A stretch of DNA of 5,631 nucleotides from Fidelibacterota bacterium (GTDB taxonomy: Bacteria > Fidelibacterota > Marinisomatia > Marinisomatales > S15-B10), in NCBI GenBank assembly GCA_002707905.1, contig PAOF01000014.1, positions 1 through 5,631 on the forward strand. Direction: 5' to 3'. The notes under the pieces were generated by a model that did not search any database, was not told where the DNA came from, and saw only the letters and a program-made list of their open reading frames with translations. Below are positions 1 to 5,631 of the stretch, piece by piece. Numbering within the stretch: the first letter of the stretch is position 1; every line of letters starts with the position of its first letter. The position numbers and the translations under genes are program-made.

Positions 1-2
1 TT

Positions 3-92
3 TCTAACATAAGAATAAATGCATGGGGAGGAAGATTTTTTGAAACAGCACCCTTGAGAAATTATTATATAGGAACAGAAATTAAAATTTAA
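3..92 (+). CDS. C-terminal end of an outer-membrane beta-barrel protein, probable TonB-dependent receptor (5' partial)
   Basis: The only open plus-strand frame from the left edge gives 29 residues and then TAA at 90-92. The peptide contains WGGRFFETAPLRNYY and ends YYIGTEIKI. The last nine residues alternate outward and inward side chains, as a final beta-strand does. The pattern 'G-R-aromatic-x-x-A-P-x-R-x-Y-Y-x-G' followed by a closing strand is typical of the extreme C-terminus of TonB-dependent receptors, which import siderophores, B12 or oligomers across the outer membrane. The last residue is Ile rather than the more usual Phe or Trp. The plug domain and nearly all of the barrel lie outside the window, so substrate and exact family cannot be given. 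The stop directly abuts the convergent infA stop. Another outer-membrane barrel class is possible. Confidence 0.6.
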   Translation, partial: SNIRINAWGGRFFETAPLRNYYIGTEIKI

Positions 93-320
93 TCATTTGT
101 GTCGATAAACAATTCGACCTCTTGTCAAATCATATGGGGACATTTCAAGTGTAACTATATCTCCAGGGAGAATTTTAATAAAAAATTTTCTCATTTTACC
201 TGAAACATATGCTAAAACTTCATGTTGTTTTTCACCAATTTCAATTTCCACTCTAAACATTGAATTTGGTAAAGCTTCTTTAATTGTACCGTCAATTGAC
301 AATGGTTTTTCTTTAGCCAA
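93..320 (-). CDS. infA: Translation initiation factor IF-1
   Basis: This is a 75-residue single S1/OB-fold protein. IF-1 binds the 30S A site and, with IF-2 and IF-3, governs initiator tRNA selection. Hallmarks visible are the MAKE start, the [11 protein letters not shown] segment (15-25), SGKMRK (40-45), ILPGD (50-54) and the C-terminal [13 protein letters not shown] (61-73). The start is TTG (complement of 318-320). It is preferred because it yields the canonical MAKE N-terminus and has AGAGG (complement of 327-331) six bases upstream. Family members are usually about 72 residues; the extra three sit in the beta-hairpin loop around residues 27-32, where most relatives have a short ENG-type turn. 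The usual AH before the SGK motif is AY here. tRNA-Asp lies 20 bases upstream on the same strand. The 92 bases visible downstream show no rpmJ/rpsM, so this infA is not clearly in a ribosomal-protein operon. Confidence 0.97.
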   Translation of the reverse strand: MAKEKPLSIDGTIKEALPNSMFRVEIEIGEKQHEVLAYVSGKMRKFFIKILPGDIVTLEMSPYDLTRGRIVYRHK

Positions 321-326
321 TGATAA

Positions 327-331
327 CCTCT
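327..331 (-). promoter_or_regulatory. Shine-Dalgarno site for infA
   Basis: On the minus strand AGAGG precedes the TTG start with a six-base spacer. It lies in the 20-base gap between the tRNA-Asp 3' end and infA. It supports the non-ATG start and shows that infA can be translated on its own after the tRNA has been cut out of a joint transcript. Confidence 0.7.
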
Positions 332-340
332 ATTTAATTG

Positions 341-414
<74 letters not shown>

Positions 415-423
415 ATAAAAAAA

Positions 424-648
424 TTACTTTTTAATTAATATTGATAATGGAATCACAATTAAATAACCAATAAACAACATTAAAGGTGCAAGAGTTAGAG
501 ATTGAAAACTATTCACTTCACCAGTTGTCATTAAAATGTAGCCAAAAATTACTAGTGCTAATCCACTAAAAAATAAAATATAATTTATTTTTTTTAATGA
601 CCAATTTTCAAATTGGCTTTGCCTAGATGTCTTTTTATTTTTTTCCAC
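424..648 (-). CDS. Small two-helix membrane protein, DUF3098-like
   Basis: This 74-residue protein has a polar, basic N-terminus (about 1-20, rich in Lys, Gln and Ser). Two hydrophobic helices follow (about 22-40 and 54-72), with a short loop containing TTGEVNSFQSLTLAP (41-55), and the protein ends in KK. The 'GYILMTTG...LTLAP' layout resembles the DUF3098 family of Bacteroidota and relatives, whose function is unknown; I assign the family from memory of its pattern, so moderately. The start is GTG (complement of 646-648). I see no Shine-Dalgarno site before it and no other Met before residue 40, so a different non-ATG start cannot be excluded. It is the first gene of a probable minus-strand unit with tRNA-Asp and infA, and is divergent from mltG. 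In other FCB genomes such proteins are sometimes found near cell-division or envelope genes, but nothing here shows a role. Confidence 0.75.
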   Translation of the reverse strand: MEKNKKTSRQSQFENWSLKKINYILFFSGLALVIFGYILMTTGEVNSFQSLTLAPLMLFIGYLIVIPLSILIKK

Positions 649-675
649 AAGGTTGGTAATTTACAATTAAGATAC

Positions 676-695
676 AAATTGAAACAATTCAATTT
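676..695. repeat. Inverted repeat in divergent intergenic region
   Basis: Arms AAATTGAA (676-683) and TTCAATTT (688-695) are perfect reverse complements separated by ACAA. It lies between the divergent membrane-protein gene and mltG, inside the predicted minus-strand 5' leader, and covers the candidate plus-strand -35 box. It could be a regulator's operator or a weak hairpin. The all but GC-free arms make a chance occurrence in such A+T-rich DNA quite possible. Confidence 0.35.
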
Positions 696-706
696 TGTTT
701 TATTTT
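679..706 (+). promoter_or_regulatory. Possible sigma70-type promoter for the mltG operon
   Basis: TTGAAA (679-684, five of six matches to TTGACA) is followed after 16 bases by TATTTT (701-706, four of six matches to TATAAT). Transcription would start near 713 and leave a leader of about 50 bases before mltG. Such matches are common by chance at this base composition, and FCB bacteria may use different promoter consensus sequences, so this is a weak call. Confidence 0.2.
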
Positions 707-719
707 AAAAATAAGATTG

Positions 720-727
720 TGGTACCA
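720..727. promoter_or_regulatory. TGGTACCA palindrome at the predicted minus-strand start site
   Basis: The perfect 8-bp palindrome TGGTACCA is the only G+C-containing palindrome I see in the divergent spacer. It overlaps the position where the minus-strand transcript would begin. The related 7-mer TACCAAC occurs at 723-729 and, inverted, at 652-658, and TACCA appears again at 747-751. A dimeric regulator could bind here, but no regulator is encoded in the window. Confidence 0.25.
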
Positions 728-729
728 AC

Positions 730-758
730 ATTATAAGAATTAAATTTACCAGTTCTAA
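730..758 (-). promoter_or_regulatory. Predicted promoter for the membrane protein - tRNA-Asp - infA unit
   Basis: On the minus strand a perfect TATAAT (complement of 730-735) is preceded after 17 bases by TTAGAA (complement of 753-758, three of six matches to TTGACA). Transcription would start at about 723. The stretch just after the -10 box, GTTGGTACC, is richer in G+C than its surroundings; such discriminators are known at growth-rate-controlled stable-RNA promoters in Proteobacteria, and applying that here is inference. The predicted leader before the GTG start is about 75 bases. Confidence 0.4.
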
Positions 759-763
759 TAATT

Positions 764-1798
764 ATGTATTTAAAAGAAAAACAAAACAAAACTGAAATTA
801 TCGGATTTATTTTTTCATTGATTATATTGTCAATTGTTGCTTTTTACTCTTTAGTAGTCTTCTGGCCTTTAAATAATAAAATTGAATCAATAAATTTTGA
901 AGTTAAAAAGGGTTCCTCATTAAAAGAAATAGCTGAAGATTTAATTGAAAAAAAAATTATTGAAGATTCTCAAACTTTTGTACTAGCAGCTACTATGATG
1001 GGTCATGAAAAAAATATTAGATCTGGTATTATTTCAATTAGAAATCTTAATTCAAACTATAATTTGATTTCTGAATTAGTTAAAGGGAATCCAGTTTTAG
1101 AAAAAATTACATTTCCCGAGGGACTTACCATTAATCAAATATCAAAACTACTCGAAAAAAAATTAAATATAAATAAACAAGATTTTCTAGACTTGTGTAA
1201 TGATAAAAAATTTATAAAATCTTTTGATATTAAAGCTTCATCCTTAGAGGGATTTCTTTTCCCTGAAACTTACTACTTCCAAAAAAATGAAAATCCTGCC
1301 GTAATAATAAATAAAATGATTAAAGAATATAAAATTTTTTTTAAACAAAATATTGCATATAGATTAAAAGAAATTAATTTTACTGAGTTAGAATTATTAA
1401 CTTTAGCATCAATAATTGAGGGGGAAGCTTTGTATGATGTAGAAAGAACTAAAATCAGTTCAGTTTATCATAATAGATTAAATAAAAATATGAGACTTCA
1501 AGCTGACCCAACCATTCAATATATAATAGATGATGGGCCAAGAAGACTTTATAATAGGGATTTAAAAATTTCATCACCTTATAATACTTATCTAAATAAA
1601 GGATTACCTCCTGGCCCAATTAACAATCCCGGCAGACAATCAATGATAGCAGTATTAGAACCAGAAAATACTGATTTTCTTTTTTTTGTTGCTGATGGTA
1701 AGGGATATCATGTTTTTACTAGGAATGAATCAGAACATAACGTCGCAAAGAAACGTTTCAAAGAATTTAGAAAATCAATGAAACAAATGAAAAATTAA
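764..1798 (+). CDS. mltG: Endolytic murein transglycosylase MltG (YceG-like)
   Basis: This 344-residue inner-membrane enzyme cleaves nascent glycan strands within the chain and leaves 1,6-anhydroMurNAc ends, so it acts as a terminator of peptidoglycan polymerisation. One transmembrane helix lies at about 12-34. A LysM-like module follows at about 43-70 (FEVKKGSSLKEIAEDL), and then the YceG catalytic domain. Recognisable blocks are LEGFLFPETY (161-170), LASIIEGEA (214-222), MRLQADPTIQY (243-253), SSPYNTYLNKGLPPGPINNPG (270-290, continuous) and LFFVADGKGYHVFTRN (306-321). By comparison with E. coli MltG the catalytic acid should be Glu219 in the ASIIE block. Length matches the family. The ATG start gives a short cytoplasmic tail rich in Lys and Asn; no Shine-Dalgarno site is visible. 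It is the first gene of the plus-strand operon, and its stop is two bases before the helicase. In E. coli mltG adjoins pabC and tmk, so this context differs. Confidence 0.95.
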   Translation: MYLKEKQNKTEIIGFIFSLIILSIVAFYSLVVFWPLNNKIESINFEVKKGSSLKEIAEDLIEKKIIEDSQTFVLAATMMGHEKNIRSGIISIRNLNSNYNLISELVKGNPVLEKITFPEGLTINQISKLLEKKLNINKQDFLDLCNDKKFIKSFDIKASSLEGFLFPETYYFQKNENPAVIINKMIKEYKIFFKQNIAYRLKEINFTELELLTLASIIEGEALYDVERTKISSVYHNRLNKNMRLQADPTIQYIIDDGPRRLYNRDLKISSPYNTYLNKGLPPGPINNPGRQSMIAVLEPENTDFLFFVADGKGYHVFTRNESEHNVAKKRFKEFRKSMKQMKN

Positions 1799-1800
1799 TT

Positions 1801-3972
1801 ATGAAAAAATTTATTTTAAACGAAGTGCAAAAAAAAGCTGTTGAATCTGTTGTTAAACCATCATTGATTTTTGCCGGAGCTGGCACTGGAAAAACAAGAG
1901 TTTTAACTCATAAAATTGCTTATTTAATTAATGAAAAAGGATATAACCCAAAAGAAATTTTAGCTGTTACTTTTACAAATAAAGCGGCTCAGGAAATGCA
2001 AAGTAGAGTTAAATTAATAATTGGTGATAAAATTAAATCACCTAATATTGGTACATTCCATTCAATATGTGCAAGATTCCTAAGAGAAGAGATTAATTTG
2101 CTTGGATTTAATTCTAATTTTGCAATTTATGATACCTCTGATCAAGATATGTTAATAAAATCAATTATTAACTCAAAAAAAATACCAACTAATGGAATAA
2201 CTGTTCCTAGTTTCCGATCTCAAATCAGTTATTATAAAAGTAAATTAATTAATCCAATTAGTTTTTTAGAAAAAAGTAATAATCCTTTCGATATAAGCTT
2301 ATCAAAAATTCTTCCACTTTATATGAAGGAATTAAAAGATAACAATGCTGTTGATTTTTCAGATTTATTACTTTTTCCTTTAGAGATTTTTAAAAATTTT
2401 CCTGAAATATTAACAAAATATCAAAATAAATATAAATATATTTTGGTAGACGAATATCAAGATACAAATGAACCACAATTTCATTTTATTAAATGTCTTG
2501 CAGAAAAACATAAAAACATTACTGTTGTTGGAGATGATGACCAATCTATTTATGGTTGGAGGGGAGCTGACATCTCAAATATACTAAACTTTGAAAAAAC
2601 ATTTCCAAATTGCGATGTTTTTAAATTAGAACAAAATTATAGATCATCAGGTAATATACTTTCAGTTGCTACTAGTGTAGTTGAAAATAATAAGGTGAGA
2701 TCAAAAAAAACATTGTGGACTGAAAAAGAACGTGGTGATAAGATTGGTTTAATGGAAACTTTTGATGAACTTGAGGAAATTGATGGTGTAATTGAACTTA
2801 TTCAAAAGGAAATTCATCAAAACAAAAGATCTTTTAGTGATTTTGTTATTTTATATAGAACTAATGCACAAAGTAGAGCAATCGAGGATGGATTAAGAAG
2901 AAAAGCTATATCATATGAGATTGTAGGTGGAATTAAATTTTACGAAAGAAAGGAAATCAAAGATTTATTAGCATACTTACGAGTTCTTGTAAACCCATCT
3001 GATACAATTAGTTTAAAAAGAATAATGAACTTTCCTCCTAGAGGAATTGGGGCAAAAACAATTGAAAAATGTGAAAATTTAGCTGAAGTTAAAAATTTGC
3101 CTTTATTGGAAATATTGAAAACACCAGAAGAAATGAATCTAAAAGGTCAACAAGCAGCAGGTTTAATACAATTTTATCAAATTATAAAAAAATACTCTGA
3201 GCTTCAAACCAAACTTGATGCATCTGAATTAATTTCTGTTTTAGTTGAAGAACTTGGTTTGATAAATTTTTATAATGAACAAAACACAGAAGACTCAAAA
3301 GAAAGATTTAGAAATATTCAAGAATTATTAACAACTATAAATCAATTTTGTGAAAAAAATGTTGATTCAACAATTAGTGAATTTTTGGAAGAAGTTTCAT
3401 TGTTAACAAGTATTGACTCATGGAATGATTCATCCAATCATATAACCTTGATGACAGTTCATAGCGCAAAAGGACTTGAATTTCCTATAGTTTTTATAAC
3501 TGGTTTAGAAGATGGTTTATTTCCAATTTCAAATTCGTTTGATGATCCAAAAAAGATGGAAGAAGAAAGACGATTATTTTATGTTGCAATTACTAGAGCT
3601 GAGGAAAAAGCATTTCTTCATTATGCAACTAATAGAAGACGGTCAAGTGGTGCATCAGGTATGGGGCAACCATCAAGGTTTGTAAGTGAAATATCAAGAG
3701 ACTTCATTGAAAGATTAAATTTTCAATCTGCGATGACAAGAAGATTAGTTAAAGAAAAAAATTCAGATAAATATAAATTGAAGTATGTAAGAACAATTAC
3801 TTCATTCAATGAATTTGAAAGGGGTGATAAAGTAGAACACCCAATTTTTGGAAAAGGTATGATTCTTGCTGTTGATGGTTCAGGTGATAATCAAAAAATC
3901 ACAGTTGTTTTTCAAGGTAATATTGAAAAAAGATTAATTGGAAAATATGCTAACCTTAAGCCTATTAAGTAA
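1801..3972 (+). CDS. pcrA: UvrD/PcrA-family superfamily 1A ATP-dependent DNA helicase
   Basis: This is a 723-residue 3'-5' DNA translocase/helicase of nucleotide-excision and mismatch repair, also able to strip RecA and backtrack stalled RNA polymerase in characterised relatives. All the motifs are present in order: the Q-motif LNEVQ (6-10), Walker A AGAGTGKT (25-32), Ia TFTNKAAQEM (57-66), Ib GTFHS (84-88), Walker B DEYQD (217-221), III GDDDQSIYGWRGA (244-256), IV QNYRS (278-282), V TVHSAKGLEF (552-561) and VI LFYVAITRA (592-600). VGGIKFYERKEIKD is at 375-388. The C-terminal block RGDKVEHPIFGKG (674-686) with a following beta-rich tail is the Tudor-like domain that contacts RNA polymerase in PcrA/UvrD. 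This domain and the full 2A/2B insertions argue for PcrA/UvrD rather than Rep or RecB; separating pcrA from uvrD by name is convention. Translation is probably coupled to mltG two bases upstream, since no Shine-Dalgarno site is seen. Confidence 0.95.
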   Translation: MKKFILNEVQKKAVESVVKPSLIFAGAGTGKTRVLTHKIAYLINEKGYNPKEILAVTFTNKAAQEMQSRVKLIIGDKIKSPNIGTFHSICARFLREEINLLGFNSNFAIYDTSDQDMLIKSIINSKKIPTNGITVPSFRSQISYYKSKLINPISFLEKSNNPFDISLSKILPLYMKELKDNNAVDFSDLLLFPLEIFKNFPEILTKYQNKYKYILVDEYQDTNEPQFHFIKCLAEKHKNITVVGDDDQSIYGWRGADISNILNFEKTFPNCDVFKLEQNYRSSGNILSVATSVVENNKVRSKKTLWTEKERGDKIGLMETFDELEEIDGVIELIQKEIHQNKRSFSDFVILYRTNAQSRAIEDGLRRKAISYEIVGGIKFYERKEIKDLLAYLRVLVNPSDTISLKRIMNFPPRGIGAKTIEKCENLAEVKNLPLLEILKTPEEMNLKGQQAAGLIQFYQIIKKYSELQTKLDASELISVLVEELGLINFYNEQNTEDSKERFRNIQELLTTINQFCEKNVDSTISEFLEEVSLLTSIDSWNDSSNHITLMTVHSAKGLEFPIVFITGLEDGLFPISNSFDDPKKMEEERRLFYVAITRAEEKAFLHYATNRRRSSGASGMGQPSRFVSEISRDFIERLNFQSAMTRRLVKEKNSDKYKLKYVRTITSFNEFERGDKVEHPIFGKGMILAVDGSGDNQKITVVFQGNIEKRLIGKYANLKPIK

Positions 3973-3975
3973 CTT

Positions 3976-4848
3976 TTGAAAAAAATAATTAAATTTTATT
4001 TCATTATTTTATTTTTTTTTATGAATTTTAATTTAATTGCAAATGAAAATTCTGATGCTTTAAAAGTTGAAACTAAAGCTTATATATTAAATCAAATTTC
4101 AAACAATGAAATTGCTTATCAATCATACAATCGAATAATTAATTCTTTTGAATCATTTGATATTGAACCAGATTATATAAAAAAAATTTTTTTAGACAAT
4201 AGACTAAAATTTGATAAAGAAATAATTAATAGATTTCAAAATCAATCTGAGAAACTTTCTTATGAAAAATATAGAAAAATATTTATTACTAATGATAGAA
4301 TTAAAAATGGTGTTATATTTTACAAGGAAAAAAAAGAGATCCTTAAGTTAGTGAATTCTAAATATGGAGTAGATTCTTTTCTATTAGTTAGTTTATCAGG
4401 TGTAGAATCAAATTATGGAGCAAACACATCTTCAAATTTAGTTTTTACTTCACTTCACACTCAATTACATAATGAAAAAAGAAAATCATGGGCTGAAAAA
4501 GAAATGATTGAGTTTATCAAATATTGTTATGAAAATAATATTGACCCTTTTTCATTGGGAGGATCTTATGCAGGAGCATTTGGCTTTGGTCAATTTATTC
4601 CATCAAGTTTTAGAGCTTATGCAGTTGATTTTGATGGTGATGAAATAAAAGAACCTTTTGAATGGTTAGATGTTTTTGCTAGTATGTCTAATTATTTAAT
4701 TAAAAATGGATATAATAAAAGTAGTAATGATTTTTCCTTTAAAACAGATAATTGGAATTCAATTTATAGATATAATCATTCAAAAAATTATGTAAATGTT
4801 ATTTTAGAATTAAGAAATAGCATAATGAAGGAATTATCAATTCAGTAA
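3976..4848 (+). CDS. MltB-like lytic murein transglycosylase (SLT_2 family, periplasmic)
   Basis: This 290-residue periplasmic enzyme of the MltB/Slt35 family cleaves the MurNAc-GlcNAc bond with formation of 1,6-anhydroMurNAc. The TTG start (3976-3978) is chosen because it gives a proper signal peptide: MKKIIK, a hydrophobic core (7-15) and likely cleavage after NLIA (about residue 22). The ATG at residue 16 would lose it. There is no lipobox Cys, so it is probably soluble rather than a lipoprotein. The catalytic Glu should be E144 in SGVESNYG, matching the GVET block of MltB. Further family blocks are GGSYAGAFGFGQFIPSS (195-211), YAVDFDGDE (215-223), a helix with LIKNGY (241-246) and YNHSKNYV (266-273). 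It ends soon after the catalytic fold, without a peptidoglycan-binding domain, and is shorter than E. coli MltB (about 360 residues). Only TAA and CTT separate it from the helicase, with no Shine-Dalgarno site, so translation is likely coupled. Confidence 0.92.
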   Translation: MKKIIKFYFIILFFFMNFNLIANENSDALKVETKAYILNQISNNEIAYQSYNRIINSFESFDIEPDYIKKIFLDNRLKFDKEIINRFQNQSEKLSYEKYRKIFITNDRIKNGVIFYKEKKEILKLVNSKYGVDSFLLVSLSGVESNYGANTSSNLVFTSLHTQLHNEKRKSWAEKEMIEFIKYCYENNIDPFSLGGSYAGAFGFGQFIPSSFRAYAVDFDGDEIKEPFEWLDVFASMSNYLIKNGYNKSSNDFSFKTDNWNSIYRYNHSKNYVNVILELRNSIMKELSIQ

Positions 4849-4872
4849 AGTTTCAATTTAATTAATGTAGAT

Positions 4873-4878
4873 GGGGAG
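4873..4878 (+). promoter_or_regulatory. Shine-Dalgarno-like site that sets the methyltransferase start
   Basis: GGGGAG lies four bases before the ATG at 4883, a rather short spacer. It favours that ATG over the in-frame ATG at 4871, which overlaps the site and has no such motif ahead of it. It is the clearest ribosome-binding site on the plus strand, so this gene may be translated independently of its upstream neighbours. Confidence 0.5.
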
Positions 4879-4882
4879 TGTT

Positions 4883-5631
4883 ATGTTAGGTTCAATTTGG
4901 AGAACAATTAAATTTTTAACACCAGGTTTTAATAGAGCTTTATCAAAATTTGGTTATGAAATGGCAGCAAAAAATTTTCAATTTGAAGATTGGAGATTCA
5001 TGAATTTTGGATATGTTTATTCTCATGATAAAGACAATCCAAAATTGGAAAAAAAAGATGAAAATGATAGATACTTCATTCAATTATATGATCATTTAAT
5101 AAAAGATCTTAATCTAAAAGACAAAAAAATTCTAGAAATTGGTTCTGGAAGAGGTGGGGGTGCAAATTATATATCAAAATATTACAAACCATTATCTTAT
5201 ATTGGAGTCGATATTTCTCAAAACGCGATAGATTTTTGCAACCGTGTAAATAATATTGATATATTATCTTTTAAACAAGGAGATGCTGAGAAACTTTTTT
5301 TTGACAATAAGACTTTTGATATTGTAATTAATGTGGAATCATCGCATTGTTATGGAAGTTTTGATAAATTTTTGTCAGAAGTTTATAGAGTTTTAAATAA
5401 AAATGGAAATTTTGCTTTTACTGATATAATGAATGTTAACAAGTGGAATGAAGTTGAAAAAATAATTGACAAATCAAAATTCAAAATAATTTATGAAAAA
5501 GACATTTCGCAAAATGCTTTAAATTCATTAACTAAAGTTTCCGAATGGAGAAAAACATGGTTAGAAGATAAATTCCCATCATTTGTTCGTGGTGTTGCTG
5601 AAGATATTTCTGCAGTTAAAGGAACTAGACC
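4883..5631 (+). CDS. Class I SAM-dependent methyltransferase, phthiotriol/sterol methyltransferase-like (3' partial)
   Basis: 249 codons are visible and the gene runs off the right edge. Starting at ATG 4883, a polar N-terminal segment contains RFMNFGYVY (38-46), and DENDRYFIQLYDHL (59-72) precedes the Rossmann fold. SAM-binding motif I is LEIGSGRGGG (84-93). The acidic residue at the end of strand 2 is D110 in YIGVD. GDAEKLFF (133-140) is the next motif, followed by FDIVINVESSHCYGSF (145-160) and YRVLNKNGNFAFTD (168-181). The block NVESSHCY and the sentence-like order 'GDAE...FD-V-NVE-SH-Y...F--EV-RVL' recall the Rv2952-type phthiotriol O-methyltransferases and gamma-tocopherol/sterol methyltransferases. 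The acceptor cannot be named; a polyketide, quinone or lipid substrate would fit the family, and the resemblance is a recognition from memory. It lies 34 bases after the transglycosylase, with no terminator between them, so it may be the fourth operon gene or a new unit. The alternative start at 4871 would add four residues. Confidence 0.85.
   Translation, partial: MLGSIWRTIKFLTPGFNRALSKFGYEMAAKNFQFEDWRFMNFGYVYSHDKDNPKLEKKDENDRYFIQLYDHLIKDLNLKDKKILEIGSGRGGGANYISKYYKPLSYIGVDISQNAIDFCNRVNNIDILSFKQGDAEKLFFDNKTFDIVINVESSHCYGSFDKFLSEVYRVLNKNGNFAFTDIMNVNKWNEVEKIIDKSKFKIIYEKDISQNALNSLTKVSEWRKTWLEDKFPSFVRGVAEDISAVKGTR

Noticed and set aside
101..118. GTCGA / TCGAC inverted repeat with an 8-base loop in the 3' end of infA, as a bidirectional terminator
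   Set aside because: The stem is only 5 bp, there is no U-tract on either strand, and the bases encode conserved IF-1 residues near the C-terminus.
4021..4023. ATG at 4021 as the true start of the MltB-like gene
   Set aside because: It would remove the Lys-rich n-region and hydrophobic core, leaving a periplasmic-type enzyme without a signal peptide; the TTG at 3976 gives a complete one.
4179..4193. A8T7 tract inside the MltB-like gene, as a terminator or promoter UP-type element
   Set aside because: It has no G+C stem, is fully coding, and such A/T runs are frequent throughout this window.
4865..4870. ATG at 4865 as a start for the last gene
   Set aside because: It is followed at once by TAG.
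4849..4882. A terminator or promoter in the 34-base gap before the methyltransferase
   Set aside because: No stem-loop with a T-run and no recognisable -35/-10 pair is present; only the GGGGAG site is supported.

Overview
This is a very A+T-rich Gram-negative bacterial window, judged by eye. It holds seven genes in two divergent groups and ordinary housekeeping functions; I found no mobile element, CRISPR array or defence locus. An outer-membrane beta-barrel end, two periplasmic murein transglycosylases and a DUF3098-like small membrane protein together suggest the FCB (Bacteroidota/Chlorobiota/Marinimicrobia-like) lineage. A streamlined marine member such as Marinimicrobia (SAR406) is my best guess. 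That placement is inference from protein flavour and composition, not from a database comparison.

Left end (1-423). The last 29 codons of a plus-strand outer-membrane beta-barrel gene, probably a TonB-dependent receptor, end at 92. They abut, with no gap, the stop codon of minus-strand infA (93-320, translation initiation factor IF-1). Upstream of infA on the same strand lies tRNA-Asp(GUC) (341-414). Nine bases upstream of the tRNA is a gene for a 74-residue two-helix membrane protein (424-648). These three appear to form one minus-strand unit, membrane protein - tRNA-Asp - infA, from which the tRNA must be excised.

Divergent intergenic region (649-763). It carries a perfect minus-strand TATAAT box, a weaker possible plus-strand promoter, a TGGTACCA palindrome near the predicted minus-strand start site, and an 8-bp-arm inverted repeat.

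Right side (764-5631). A tight plus-strand operon runs mltG (endolytic murein transglycosylase), a uvrD/pcrA-type DNA helicase and an MltB-like lytic transglycosylase with a signal peptide, with gaps of 2 and 3 bases. After 34 bases and a Shine-Dalgarno-like GGGGAG comes a class I SAM-dependent methyltransferase resembling the phthiotriol/sterol methyltransferase group, cut by the window's right edge. The two peptidoglycan-cleaving enzymes would act on opposite sides of the same job: MltG, anchored in the inner membrane, terminates nascent glycan strands, while the MltB-like enzyme trims mature murein in the periplasm. The helicase between them has no evident mechanistic link and is probably joined by operon economy.

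The most notable points are the mixed mRNA/tRNA operon, the zero-gap convergent junction, the prevalence of non-ATG starts (three of the six visible starts), a short insertion in IF-1, and the two-transglycosylase/helicase gene order.
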